DNA of 64,000 nucleotides from Linyphia triangularis (taxonomy: Eukaryota; Arthropoda; Arachnida; Araneae; Linyphiidae), in NCBI GenBank assembly GCA_963978545.1, contig OZ021729.1:10396001-10460000 (forward strand), given 5' to 3'. The notes beneath the pieces are model-generated. The model saw nothing but the letters and a program-made list of their open reading frames with translations, ran no database searches and had not been told where the DNA came from. This document shows, in pieces, positions 1-11,630 of the stretch (its first letter is position 1; each line of letters opens with the position of its first letter). Both the position numbers and the translations under genes were made by a program.

Positions 1-1054
1 ACACTTGCATATGTTCAGGGACAAAAGGAGTAGTACCCTGTGTGCCTCAAGTGTATTTCCCATCAAGCTTCACCGGACCATCTGCTTTCTTGTTTGGATT
101 TGGAGAAGAGCGATCTTTTTAAAAATCCTGTGCTGGTTCGAGACTTTCTTTGGGCGTACGGTCTCTTGGACTTGGTCTAGATCAAGTGGAATAAGAAACA
201 ACAACAACAACGACGAATTTATTTGTCAAATTTTAGTTTGATTGAATGATGGCAAAAGGCTTAATTAGCTCTCCGAAAATTTTGTCTCTTCAACTTTAAT
301 GGAAAGTTTCAGTTAAATATCGACAAATTATGGAATGAAATTTTTCCTCCTTTTGCCGGTTTTCCGTTTTTTGCATTTTATGTAAAATGTTCCTTTTTTT
401 TTGCTTTTTTGTCTTGGTTTCGTGGATCTGCGTTCCCCCCCCCCCCCGTGAAAAGTATACTTTTTCTCAGATTGACTAAAGATGACTCTCTGGACAAAGA
501 TTTTCCTACTGCTCTCCCCTTTCCTCGCAGATTACTTAACAAGCGCTTGGCGATCGGGATACACTTCGGCTGTGATTGGTTGCTATCGTCATTGCCCTTC
601 TAGGATTGGTTATTGAATTGGTTGTTGTTATTGGTTACAATATCTCCAAATTAAAAAAAAAATACATCAAATTTTGAATCGCAAGGAACAAATCGAATAC
701 CCTAAAATTTCAAAACACATGAAGAGAAAAATGCAATTTAAGAAAATGAAAAACAGACGATTTCTTGTATGTGCTCTTGCAAAAACTCAAATAATATTCT
801 TAATTCTTCTCGGATCAGCAAAAGTAAGGTATGTACTGAAAGCTAGAATTTCAGGCTATATTTTTCCACTAAAATATAAAAATCGAAAATTTTGAAATTT
901 TTGCCTTAACAGTCATCTTAAGTTTGGGTTAACCTAATTCAACAAAAACAAAGCCACATATATGATACCAATTGTTGTTTATTGCAATTTACTTATTTCT
1001 ATTTAAGGTAAACGACATTAGGTTTAAAGTACAATCCGAGACAAATGGATTTTC
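1..1054. other. SP1 downstream region with repeat debris
   Basis: No gene is visible here. Positions 1-220 look like the 3' part of a dispersed repeat: the segment ends in a short (CAA)n run near 200-215, and its opening words recur near 6,645. A run of C lies at 434-444. On the minus strand an AATAAA signal at 983-978 lies about 72 bases past the SP1 stop codon and is the likely polyadenylation signal of SP1. The rest is A+T-rich and shows no coding signal. Confidence 0.5.
978..983 (-). promoter_or_regulatory. SP1 polyadenylation signal AATAAA
   Basis: AATAAA on the minus strand, about 72 bases after the SP1 stop codon. Its distance from the stop is typical for a short 3' UTR. Confidence 0.55.
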
Positions 1055-3782
1055 TTATTTTTCTTTGGATCCCATCATCTTTTCTTGCATTTCTTTCATC
1101 TTCTTTTCGCAGTCTTCTGATAGTTCCTTTCCCATTTCCTTTTGCACGGCCTTTTTAACTTCGATTGAACATTCCTGAAATAATTTTTTTTTTCAATCTG
1201 TATTAAAAATACATCTATAATAATATAACGAAGAGTCTGTGTGTGTGTGTAGCTCTGGATCAATAGCAAGCTACTTAAAATAGGCGTAGAGCTCTGAAAT
1301 TTTCAACGCAAGTAGTTTTGGTCTCCTAATTGAAATTTTGAGAAAGAGAATGTTAAAATTTTAATTAGTTATTTTTTAATTAAAATTTTGTGTTACAAAA
1401 CGATTTCTAATAAGAGTCGTAACCTGAGCCTAATTTTCCGTAGCAATGAACCTTTCTGCGAGCAAAGCGCCAAAAGCTGGGACCTTTACACCAATGATGG
1501 GTCTCCACGGCGTAAAAATTATATGTTTAGTAAAATTAAGCAAAGTAAAAAAAATATAATTTTACTTTGAATTACGCATATGTATACATAGGTTAATAAA
1601 AGTATAGCATTAGGTGCATTAAATGCATTCCTCCACGTTTTGGGACATCCTGATATCAAAAAAGTGACCTAGGAAAAATGTCTCTCAGTGTGTCTGTGTG
1701 TACGTGGTCAGCATAACTCCCGAACAAATTGACCTTTTGTGTTGAAATTTGGTGTGTGGATTGGTGATGGCACAAGGACCTACTATTAAGGTTTTCGTCA
1801 AAATCGCGCATGCGCATAAGATAGCTGCTATTGAAAAAATCGTGTTTTTCAGTAATTGCTAAAAAACGGCTCTAACGATTTTGATAAAAATCGCTGTGGT
1901 AATGCCTCTGAAGGTGTTCTAAACATTCCCACCTCCAAAATTCCCCTAAAAATGCGATCAATGCGTATAAAGTTGAAAAACGAGCGCCTTTTACACAAGG
2001 ATCTTTGCCCTTGAGTATCGGCCATCAACGATGGATTTTTTTTTTTTTACGTTTCACTCTCAAGCAAGGACAATATAATGTCTATAATGTCTCTTTCTAT
2101 CGAATTAAATCACCAATTTTGCCATTTTGGCGTTTTTTCTCCTCTTTTGCTCATGTAAAAATTATTGCCAAAAATATCGCCAAACTGGCTATTTTTATTC
2201 AAATGAAAGAAAATAAGAGAATGGTAAGTAACACAATGTCAAATTTTACTGCTATGACCAATGTTATATAGTGTAATTGAAAGTTGTGCGGTGTTCCACA
2301 CCACTAGTTTGTTTTGTGTTGTTAAATCGAGATGAATAACCAAATTTTAAGCTGTTTGTAATGTTCAGCTTATTTTTAAGTAATTGGTTGATTTACATTC
2401 TTTATAATAAGTTTCATTTAAAATAACCTTACCATTGCATCCTTTTGCTTTTCTTCAGGCAATCCTTTAAACCAATCTCTGAATTCTTCCTGCACAAATC
2501 ATTATACATTGTAAATAGCGTTTTTAAACACAATATATACTGTAATTTTTAGGATATGGTTAAATTTAAATATTTTGGTGCACAAGTTTTCTTTATTATC
2601 TTTGACTTCAAAAAGCGGTCCAAAACAATAAGAATATATAGTCAGATATACCCTTCTTTTCGTTCATTAAAAAAAAAAAAAAAATCACACTAAGAGAGAA
2701 ACTGAACTTCCTTATCATGGAAGAACCTTGTATGGTAAAAAATCCAAATACAATTGAATCCCAGTGGCGCAGTGGTACCGCTTTGCGCTGCCGCGCCACA
2801 GTTCCGCGATTCGATCCCCGGATTGGGCAATGGTGACTGATTCTTTCATCTCTTAAGTGGGTCGATTAAATGAGAACCAAGCATGCTTGGGGACTAAGCT
2901 TCCGCGTCAGATTGATCATTTGACCGGAACATTGCTGTATGACACCCTGGGAATCATAGTCAAGTAAGCTGCATTGGGCACAGCAGGCCAAGGACGGGGT
3001 TGTTACGCCACTGGAGTTTAGTTTTTTTTTTTTAGTAAAATTGAAAAAGCAAACAATTATGGATTTTGAAAAGTTTTAAAATTTTTCCTTTTGTGCATAC
3101 TATTCCGATTGATGAATTTTTAAGTTGAGAAAAAATCCTATTTAATATATAGTCGTGGTCTTGAATTAGTTGTAGAACTGGTTTTAGTTAGCGTTTTCTT
3201 TATTTGTATTTTTCAAGGAAATGTTTTTACCGCTGTTTTCATGTCTTTTTCTGGATCTTCTCCTGCTGTGCATTTGAATTTAGCCATCTGCAGAAAAAGA
3301 AAAAAAAATATTTGTGAACTAAATTCTAAGTATCAAAGCTATGTTTTATTAACGATATCTAAGAAATATAATAGATTGAGAGGCTACTCTAAGTTTAAGT
3401 ACCCATCGAACATCATTCTAAATTTTTTATAGAATGTAAGGAAATACTTGTAGACTATGATATTACACACTGGACTGCCGGGGCAAAAATGGCCGAAACT
3501 GTACAAAAATCGACTGTGAATGAGTTGAATTAAATCCGGTAGCCAAATATGTATATAAATATAAATTGCCAAATAATGAGCATTATCTCTTATTTTGTAA
3601 CCCACCGCTTTTTAAGTTTTTATGAGGAAGGTTGCAGACGATATTTAGTTTCTGGTGAAAAATACTTCTAAAAGGGAGTCAAGTTTGCGGTGAACTGTCA
3701 CTAAAAGATCGCTTTTACGGAAGACTAATAAACCTACTTTCCGTCATCCAATCCCGTTGAAATAGCATTTAACCGATTATTG

Positions 3783-3815
<33 letters not shown>

Positions 3816-6800
3816 TGTTGCCAATTTTCTTTTTAATAAATTAAAATTCTTTTAATCAGAATAAGTAAAATATGTTTGGATCTGAGTGCATAAATTCACG
3901 TTCATTTTTAATGAATACATTTTAAAACGGTGTTTGCAGCTCATTTTGCTGATAGAGATGTTTTTAATACTTAAAATTAGATGCTAACGCAGAGTACACC
4001 CTGGCAACAGAAATGGCATTATATGTTAATGAATACAAAAATTGGCAATGCGTGTAAAGGATTTATACTAAAAACTTTTTTATAGGTTATATTATTTTTT
4101 AGCTACCTCTTATTCCGAATTCAAGCATCAACTGACCGTCCATTAGCATTACAACAAAACATTAAAAGTTTGAAAAAAATTGATCTGCATCTACTCATCT
4201 CTATCCCTATCTTTGCATCGCCACTACACAATTATTTTTTTCTAATTTCTTATTTTAAATGTATCTGAATTCTAACTATTGAAAACATATATTTTGAAAT
4301 TGCATTTCTTTATGCAGATACTACTAAAACAGAAACTTCCTATAGTTGCGCTAACAAAAGTTTCCAACTTTGCCGTGCATGCATTTATTTATCCTATTCT
4401 TTGGAGCATTTCCCTAAATATAGGAACTATTTAATAAATTAAATGAAAGTTTACTTACGTCATATTCTTTGGCGCATTCTGGGATTGTGCCATCATCAAT
4501 CATCTCTGAAATATGAAATATAAATTAGAGTTAAAAACAGGTTCTAAATATTTTAAAATCTAGTTTATCCATTTCTCAAGGTGAGGTGTTCAAGTTCATG
4601 TCTGTGTGACCTTTTTTACTGACTGTGGTATCGTTTACTTTCACCGTATTTTCAAGATGCTTTTTGTACAGAACGTCGCAAAAAAAAAATCCTGTGTTGT
4701 ATAATATCTCCCAAAAAACCACTAGACGTTGTTTAAAAATCCGCCAAGTAAAATGGTCAGCCAGAAAAAGTTATGAAATTTAATGTTTGCCGCCAAGTGG
4801 CCGTATATAAGTTCTTTAGGTTACTTTTACACAATAAATTAAATTGGGATTATTGGTAAGAATTCTCATAGGCAATCATAACTTTTCAGGCCAGAGTTAT
4901 TTCGGAATAATTTCATTTCATATGCTTGAGCAACTTTGTACCCATTGCACTAAATTGAGATTTAATTTTATAAAAACTCTAGCCTGCCAAGTACCTATGG
5001 GTATTCCTTCCAATAATTCCAATTTAATTTATTGTGTATAAGTAACCTAAAGAACTTATACGAGGCCGCTTGGCGGTAAACATTTGATTTCATAACTTTT
5101 TCTGGCTGACCATTTTACTTGGCGGATTTTTTTCAACGTCTAGTTGTTTTTTGGGAGATATCAATTCCTTTTGTTTCATTTTGTATGTTATAAATGAGTA
5201 AGATATGGTCGATGGATATTTTAGCGTGAATAATCATATCATCGCCCTAAGCGCAAAATAGCGTAGGCAACACAACCATTAGATTCACATAATACTCTCT
5301 GTATTGAGAATGACATTAAATATCATGATTCAATATTCTTGAGAGATTTAGGTTTGAAATTCAAATCCTTTTCGTTTCTTTTAAGTAGAAATCTTCCCTA
5401 CTACACCAAGAACAAATTTGCATAGTAAAAAATATGGATCTACTATAACTTGAGTACCAATAGGTGCAATTATATACTAATAAATAAGTAATAATAAAAA
5501 GTAAGACATACAAAGAAAATACTTGCTTTTTATGCGAAATTGAGGATTACCAGCTTTATATACGAATAAACATAAAAAAATGCGTTTCAGAATAGCTTTC
5601 ACTTTAAGTTTGAAATATCAGACTTGTTATTATTTTAAGGGAAATTCGAGCAAGCTTCGGTGGTAAAATCGTTAAGGTATACATATACAATTGAGATGAT
5701 TTTCTTTAATTCTTATGTTATAATTTCAAACTTTTTGGCAGTATATCAGAATTAAAAATGATGCATTTTTATATACAAACTTTTTTTTCCCGTCAATTTT
5801 TTAATCAGCTAATTGCAATTAAAGTGACTAATTAGGACATTATTAGAACATACATAAATAAACTTGTAATTAACTTAGAGGTATTATTTTTAATGATAAT
5901 AAGAGATATTATATTGACGCATGTTCCTATGGAGAATTTTGAATTTGGCTTTAATATTTATTTAATTATAATTTTTAAATAAAAAGTTTGAAAAAAATAC
6001 ATAGTTTTTAACAAAAAGTTAAGATTAAAATAAGCATAAAAAATATGTATATAACAATATATATTAGGTTCTCTATAGAAAACACATTCACAACTATTGT
6101 CGACTAAAAAAATTTAGAATTTTGTAAATTGGACCATTTTTTATGAAGTTATGACTGTTGGCGTTAAGTCATTTAACACCAAAATGTCATTCTTCAGAAA
6201 ACGCGGTTGAAGTTTACTACACTAATGAACGGGATACAAAACAGGTTCACAAAACCTATTGTAATTTAAAAAGTAATTTGAGTCTCAGAAAGAAAATGGT
6301 ATCATTTTAATGGTAATGAATTCGGGAATATTTTAAAACCAAAAAACAAAAACGCAGACTTGAGTCAAATTTCGCGATTCCTAATGTATATGTATACCTT
6401 AAGGTATCAGGATAGCGATCAGAAGGTGCGTGGTTCAAATCCAACCAGAATCAGAAGAACAAAAAACCGAAGACTTTCAGAGGATTTTTTTGCCATGTTC
6501 CTTAGTTCAATGTTAACAATTATATATATATTTTTTCGTCTACTCGCCCGGGCAGCACAATGGCAAAAATATCAGGGTTCTAGTTATAATAGAAGCTGAT
6601 CTGTGAGGGATCGTAAACGGGCCTAAAGCTCTGTCAACATAATATACACTTGCATATCGTCCGCTCTGATATCGGACTTGCCGGTGGAACACTGCCGCGT
6701 TTCCGGATTGCGGTTTGCACCAACGTAATTTATTTACTTTTCTTTGTATCAGGGGTCGCATTCGCCCTGAAATTCCTAATATTCCTTAAATTTTTGTTTC

Positions 6801-8568
6801 TCCCTAAAATTTCTAAAATAAATTCCGAAGCGTTAACGATAATTTTTCGATAATTCATTAAAAAAAAAAAAAAAAAAATGCCGGAAAATCCCTATATTTT
6901 TCTCTAAAACTCGAGAAAGAAACCCAATATTCCTCCAGACGAGAAAAGCGGATTTAATTATATTCGTATGTCTGTCAAAATAGTATAATTGTTTAATTAC
7001 ATAACTGTTATTTGGCTGAAAAGTTGTTTGAAGTTCAATATTTTGATAATTTCAATTTTTTTATGAGTTCAATTTTTTAAGTAATTTTTTTTTTTTTAAA
7101 TTATAAATTTTTTAAAATTTAGAGCGTTATGTGAACTATTTTTTAATAAAATTTACTTAATGTCATAAAAACAACAACAACAACATAGTTTTAAGTGTAC
7201 CGAACCCCCTTAAATCTTGTATATACCCTACATACGTTATTTCGGAACACTGGCTGAACCATTAGATAGTAAACACATATTGTTTTGGATAAATTGAAGT
7301 TATGCAAAATAAATTCAATGCAGCCAAATTCGAGTTTTCTTCCTCTGTGCAATGTGCAGGCTGCGGGCCGCAGAAAAAGCTTTATCTTAAATAAACAACT
7401 GGATAGACTGCTTAACGCTGGGAAAATGAAGCCGTTGCCAGACGCAATTGGTGGGATAAAAAATACGGATTGCCGAGGATTGAAAATAAAATTTTGGGTT
7501 GTACACAGCAGAACTGTCAATAGTAGACCTTAATTAGTAATAATGTGCAAAAAAATATATACTCTAACACTTTACAAGGTTTTTCGCATTCCCATCCAAC
7601 TATAAATGTGAACTGTGATTGGTTAATCTTCCCCCCAGCTTCGCAATCCCCGGCGCGTTTTTCTCTTTTCATTGACAATGGAGCAGTCTATCCAGTTGTT
7701 TATCTATATCGATGAGTGGTACACGTTGATCTAATCCAGCGTTCGTGACTAACTTTCAGAGGTGGACCGTATGACTTACGTTATGGCCTTTCGATGGCCG
7801 GATATGCCAATATATGTATCCTCGTAGTGGCGCATGCTGCTCTAACCAATGTTAACACTTAATTACTGTCATCAAAAAACTTACACCATTGCTGTCATCG
7901 TATCTGTGAGATAAATTCTATAAATTTTACATTATATCTGCTTTTTATATTAATATTGTAGAGAAATGGAAGCAAACCTTCTTTTCCTACTTATTACCTT
8001 CTTTTACTTATTTATTAACTAAGAACATACAAAACATACGTCCCGCCATCTTACGGCCGCACTTGCAATGAGAAAAAAAGAGTAAGTTTTGATCTCTCAG
8101 TTGGTTGTTTTCAGATTATCTGGCTCCGTCAGCAACGCGAGGGCTATTATGCGCCGAAACATTCGTCATTAGACAAGCCAACATACATTTACAAACACCC
8201 ATGCCTAACACGCAACCTCGCGGTCTAGAAGCTAGCACGCTAACCACTATACCGTTTGGTCAGCTTGTATCTCTCAGATACAAGAACAGCATTCCAGTGT
8301 TAAATGCCGCTAGTTGTTCTTGGGTCGTTTTGGCTATTGAATATTATTCATGAATTGCATACCTAGAGCATGGAAAGTACCTTTTCATTGAACTTTTGTA
8401 GACGTTTTATTCCTTTTAAAATTATCAAAGCTCAATAGATATTAAAGAAAACTTACTGTTCAGTGTCTTCTTCAGCTCATTTATTTGGTCCATGCACTCG
8501 TCATCACCTGCTTTCACGGAGTGACACAGGAAGACGCACAAGATCAACAAAGCGATTGCAGATCTCAT
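1055..8568 (-). CDS. SP1: small secreted five-cysteine protein, five exons (most divergent family member)
   Basis: Exons on the minus strand are 8568-8457, 4505-4459, 3287-3231, 2489-2433 and 1174-1055. They give 393 coding bases, or 130 residues. All introns are GT-AG, with phases 1, 0, 0, 0, exactly as in the other copies. Residues 1-20 form a signal peptide (MRSAIALLILCVFLCHS at its core); the mature chain starts near GDDEC. It is rich in Lys and Glu and probably helical. Conserved landmarks are a Cys in exon 1, PEC in exon 2, EEFRDW at the start of exon 4, and two Cys 19 residues apart in exon 5. Exon 3 adds a fifth Cys (KFKC) that the other copies lack, and it happens to start with Met, which could mislead a gene finder. 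The C-terminus is a longer Lys/Met/Glu tail. A TATATAAA box lies 58 bases upstream of the ATG. I do not recognise the family; its function is unknown. Confidence 0.85.
1560..2310. repeat. Dispersed repeat E/F, SP1 intron 4
   Basis: The first part (about 1,560-1,985) shares long stretches with 49,125-49,560 and 63,300-63,600, including the phrase GTCAGCATAACTCCCGAAC. The second part (about 2,060-2,310) matches 49,600-49,870 and 10,860-11,110, including TATAGTGTAATTGAAAGTTG. In two places the two parts are adjacent, so they look like one element of about 750 bp. A 5' fragment recurs at 39,200-39,345. No coding sequence or clear termini are visible, so the class is unknown. Confidence 0.6.
2769..3042 (+). 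mobile_element. SINE family 2 (tRNA-derived), SP1 intron 3
   Basis: The head has pol III promoter-like words: an A box (CAGTGGCGCAGTGGT, from 2,761) and a B box (GCGATTCGATCCCCGG, from 2,806). These are followed by a G+C-richer unrelated body and a T-rich end near 3,020-3,031. The string AATTGAA occurs just before the head and again just after the tail, and may be the target duplication. It is the only copy in this window. The exact ends are uncertain by some 10 bases. Confidence 0.6.
3395..3690. mobile_element. Partial MITE-B copy, SP1 intron 2
   Basis: A decayed left half of the 660-bp palindromic MITE described at 15,308. It shares the words CATCGAACATCATTCT, GGCAAAAATGGCCGAAACTG and GGTTGCAGACGAT in the same order. 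The right half is missing. Confidence 0.7.
3782..3812. repeat. Poly(A) run
   Basis: About 30 consecutive A, interrupted once or not at all, within SP1 intron 2. Similar runs occur at 6,860, 10,051, 11,859 and 29,108, and poly(T) runs at 49,678 and 50,111. Confidence 0.9.
4703..5161. mobile_element. Palindromic MITE (about 460 bp), SP1 intron 1
   Basis: Two long inverted arms. The left arm begins ATCTCCCAAAAAACCACTAG and runs through ATCCGCCAAGTAAAATGG and ACAATAAATTAAATTGGGAT. The right arm, from about 5,005 to 5,161, is its near-perfect reverse complement and ends GTTGTTTTTTGGGAGATA. About 130 bases of unpaired spacer lie between. There is no coding sequence. The arms make it a foldback-type non-autonomous DNA element; the class is not determined. 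Confidence 0.8.
7387..7720 (-). mobile_element. MITE-D copy 1 (about 335 bp), SP1 intron 1
   Basis: Its ends are inverted versions of AACAACTGGATAGACTGC; the full end word at the right is ATCGATATAGATAAACAACT. Other copies are at 29,773-30,112, 35,018-35,350 and, interrupted, 52,150-52,562. Shared internal words include GTCTACTATTGACA and CCAATCACAGTTCAC. It is non-coding. Confidence 0.75.
8101..8268 (-). mobile_element. SINE family 3, B-box-deleted copy
   Basis: A 168-bp element flanked by a direct duplication ATCTCTCAG (8,092-8,100 and 8,269-8,277). The minus-strand head reads ACGGTATAGTGGTTAGCGTG, a clear tRNA-like A box. Compared with the copy at 34,534, about a dozen bases spanning the B box (GGTTCGAGTCC) are missing, so this copy should no longer be able to drive pol III transcription. 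It lies in SP1 intron 1, about 190 bases past exon 1. Confidence 0.8.
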
Positions 8569-8625
8569 TGTAACTCAGTGAAATATCAGAGTAATCTATG
8601 AATGACTTCCTAAAATGCGATACCC

Positions 8626-8633
8626 TTTATATA
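8626..8633 (-). promoter_or_regulatory. SP1 TATA box
   Basis: TATATAAA on the minus strand, 58 bases upstream of the SP1 start codon. This leaves a 5' UTR of about 30 bases. Confidence 0.7.
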
Positions 8634-9271
8634 GGTACATGTTAGTTAGATGTAGTGCGTACTTAACAGTGGAGGGGGAGTTGTTGTCGTCCTTGAATAA
8701 TAGGTCTCGTTTGATTTGTGCTTTAATGTTTGAATAAAAACTAGCCCAATTATGGAGTAAACAAACACAAGTGAAATGCATCCTTCCTTTTATGTTGCTC
8801 AATCCATTAATCGCATTTAATGGTCCTGCTAAGAAGAGGATAAGATTAGCCATGTTCAGGAAAATTATTTTCTAATGTAGTATGGATGCCACACGCTATT
8901 TTGTTTGTGCGAAGCGCGTCATCGAAATGTTCATCTGCCTAAGATTAATTAAGTGTTTTCGTTTCGGAGAATATTCATCATACACGCTTACTTCCTTCAA
9001 TTTGTGTTTGCCTATTGTTCAAAAGAGTATTTTTTTTTTATTAATAGAAATTGCAATTGTTAAGAGCATTGACGTAACGGCCTGTGAAGGATTTTGACTC
9101 TGTCTAAATAACAAAAAACGTTTATTTACAATTCCTTCGTTAATTCTACAAAATGTTAGGCCTGTGCCTAAACATTTCTCATGCCAGTAGGCAAATACAA
9201 CGTCGTAGCTCTAAGGTGTGCGTCTTTCCTCTGATAGGAACCGATGGCGAGTCTTTCTCCCTCTTCCACTA

Positions 9272-9474
9272 CACTGTTAAAAAAATTTGTCCACCATGCA
9301 CCAAAATTTGGTTCCCATTTAGCTGCCACCAACTTCTGGTGCTTAGTTTCGCGATTTAATGGTGCTTACGGTCCGAGGTTGCACCATTAAATCGTGAAAC
9401 TAAGCACCACATGTTGGTGGCAGCTAAATGGGAACCAATTTTTGGTGCAAGGTGGAACAAAATTTTTAACAGTG
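9272..9474. mobile_element. TA-flanked palindromic MITE (203 bp)
   Basis: Both ends carry CACTGTTAAAAA in inverted orientation, with TA on each side (9,270-9,271 and 9,475-9,476). The arms run inward through GGTTCCCATTTAGCTGCCACC almost to the centre. TA duplication and end style point to a Tc1/mariner-type non-autonomous element. It lies about 640 bases upstream of the SP1 TATA box. Confidence 0.85.
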
Positions 9475-10050
9475 TAAGGCAAGGCAGTGAAGCGCTTTTC
9501 AAGTGGTCTGGCCATCTGGTGAATATCCTTCACACGGCCCGTGCAGAAAAGAAGTTTTTGGCCTCATACCTCCTATTTTTGTTTTAAATTTTATAACTGT
9601 TATTTGAACGATAAGTAACATTTTTCTTCGGAATACCGTTCTGAGTAAAACAAAATATATTTTAGAGAAGTATCAAAATATGCCTGCCTTTAATGTTTAG
9701 TAGTAAATGTCCCTTTTCTTTTTTGCAAGTTCTATAATGAACACAAAAGGAAAAAAAACAACAACCTTCAATTCAATTCGAATTATTAGGAACTGTTGTG
9801 TTGCAAATAATCGTCTTATTATACTTAACAATTTAATCACTGCTAACATTTTCTTTCTATTTCAGAAGAAGCTACACTTATCATATCAGCTTGCTTCTTT
9901 TTATAAAAAATATTTTTTCAGTTTTTGTTTAGGGGCACTTATATATTATCATGCATGATCAAAATTTTAAATAATAAAAATAGATTATGATGAATTGAGA
10001 GAGCATGTATTATAGATAATCGATTTTTTTACAATAATGTTTCCATAGTA

Positions 10051-10094
10051 CAAAAAAAAAAAAAAAAAAAAAAAAAAATTATATATATATATAC

Positions 10095-10158
<64 letters not shown>
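10051..10158. repeat. Poly(A) plus (AT)n microsatellite
   Basis: About 28 A, followed by roughly 80 bases of alternating AT with a single CG interruption near 10,094. Open frames across it (runs of Ile-Tyr) are low-complexity artefacts. Confidence 0.95.
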
Positions 10159-10161
<3 letters not shown>

Positions 10162-10227
10162 CGTACAACATTTAATTTTTAAAAATTTATTCATTAAAAA
10201 TTATCATCAAAAATTTATACATTAAAA

Positions 10228-10275
10228 TTTTCAGATAAATTAATATATATATATATATATTAATTTATCTGAAAA
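10228..10275. repeat. AT-core hairpin
   Basis: TTTTCAGATAAATTAAT is followed by (AT)n and then its exact reverse complement, giving a perfect hairpin of about 48 bases. Confidence 0.85.
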
Positions 10276-11500
10276 TGTTATGTTATATGAACACTTTTGT
10301 TGTATTTTTTTTTCTTTAGTTTTTTTAATTTATATTTTTATAAAAATAAAACGATTTAATACTTTTTTTAATATTATTAGTAAAAATATAGAAGCATTCG
10401 AATTCAATTCCAGGCTACAGCGCATTTTCTACAATTTTTTAAACCGTACGAACACGTTTATGAGTGTATGTGTTATTGTGTTAAAATAAGGGTAATAGAT
10501 CTACAATATTCATATCAAAATGACCTTCACAAACGTGTAGACAACTTTTTGCAGCAACATCGTCTCGTTTCATGGCTTTTCACTCCTTCTTGCAGTGTTG
10601 GCAGTTGAAGTATTCCTACATTTCGGTACGAGGCAATATTTCCACGCTGAATTTGAGGATAAAATTGTAAAGCAATCAAAATAATACAAGATTAAAAGAA
10701 ATTCGAAACGCGCCATAGCAATCCGATTAAAGTCACGATAGATTCATGACCACTTGAAACCAACTACGGCGTATGAGTAACACATCTAAGCTTGGCTCGT
10801 TTTTGACGCGGTTTTAAGAGTGGGAAATTGAAATTGGTATGACTCGAGAAATAGTATACCTCATCAACGATCGTATTTTTTCTCTCTCTCCAATTTGAGT
10901 TATAAGGAAGGATTATATAAGAATTATCGAAAAGTATATTGCCAAAATCATCATTTTGGCGGAGTTTTTTTTAATGACTCACAAGAATTATCGCAAAAAA
11001 TATCTCCAAACTGGCCACTTTTGCTAAATGAAGGATGAAAATATAAAAATGGTAAATGACACAAATTAACGTCAGTATTATAGTGTAATTGAAAGTTGTG
11101 CGATGTTCCTCACCCCTAGCTTTTGCTTGCAACTTTTTATTTTGATGTTAGTGTAAAAGGTACTATTTTGCTAGAATAAAGCAGTAAAAATAAATCATAT
11201 TCAATATATCTCTATGTAATATATGTTACTTACAGGATTAATTCTGGTTAGAACTGGAATATAAAGCTTTTTCTCCTATTGAAATTTGAAAGAAGAATGT
11301 TATGATGCTGCATTACTTTGAATGCATATTTGTATGTTTTGAATGCAGAACTTCGAAACAATATTTAAAAACTCATTTATGCAAAGTACTAGTTAATTAT
11401 AAATAAAATGGTTTACGTTGTGTTATTTTTTTTTTTAGCTTCAAGTATGTGAAATGCATTTTATACGAATATATAAATGCGAAGTTAATCTGAAAAAATA

Positions 11501-11506
11501 TTTATT
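11501..11506 (-). promoter_or_regulatory. SP2 polyadenylation signal AATAAA
   Basis: Minus-strand AATAAA, 125 bases past the SP2 stop codon. The same signal, with the same surrounding words, lies 143 bases past the SP3 stop (25,946-25,951), 129 past SP4 (38,891-38,896) and 151 past SP5 (56,385-56,390). It is an inherited part of the duplicated unit. Confidence 0.75.
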
Positions 11507-11630
11507 TACTTATAGAGAAAGTGTTTTAAGTTTATTTACTTATAGTCATATAACCCCGCCATATTTCAACGATAAAAATCCTTTCTACAATTGAATGAAT
11601 TTTTACACATTCGATCTAAGTCTTGATATT

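Larger units (their letters stand above)
8634..11500. other. SP2-SP1 intergenic region
   Basis: No gene is supported. It holds a 203-bp MITE (9,272-9,474), a poly(A)/(AT)n block (10,051-10,158), a 50-base AT hairpin (10,228-10,275), and the second half of repeat E/F (10,860-11,110). The stretch 11,100-11,240 has the words that are expanded into a minisatellite at 25,403 downstream of SP3. Confidence 0.6.

Noticed and set aside
6400..6470. Possible tRNA gene: B-box-like GGTTCAAATCC at 6,431
   Set aside because: No matching A box or cloverleaf could be built around it. At most it is a decayed SINE fragment.
9985..10194. An Ile-Tyr-rich frame
   Set aside because: Pure translation of the (AT)n microsatellite and poly(A).
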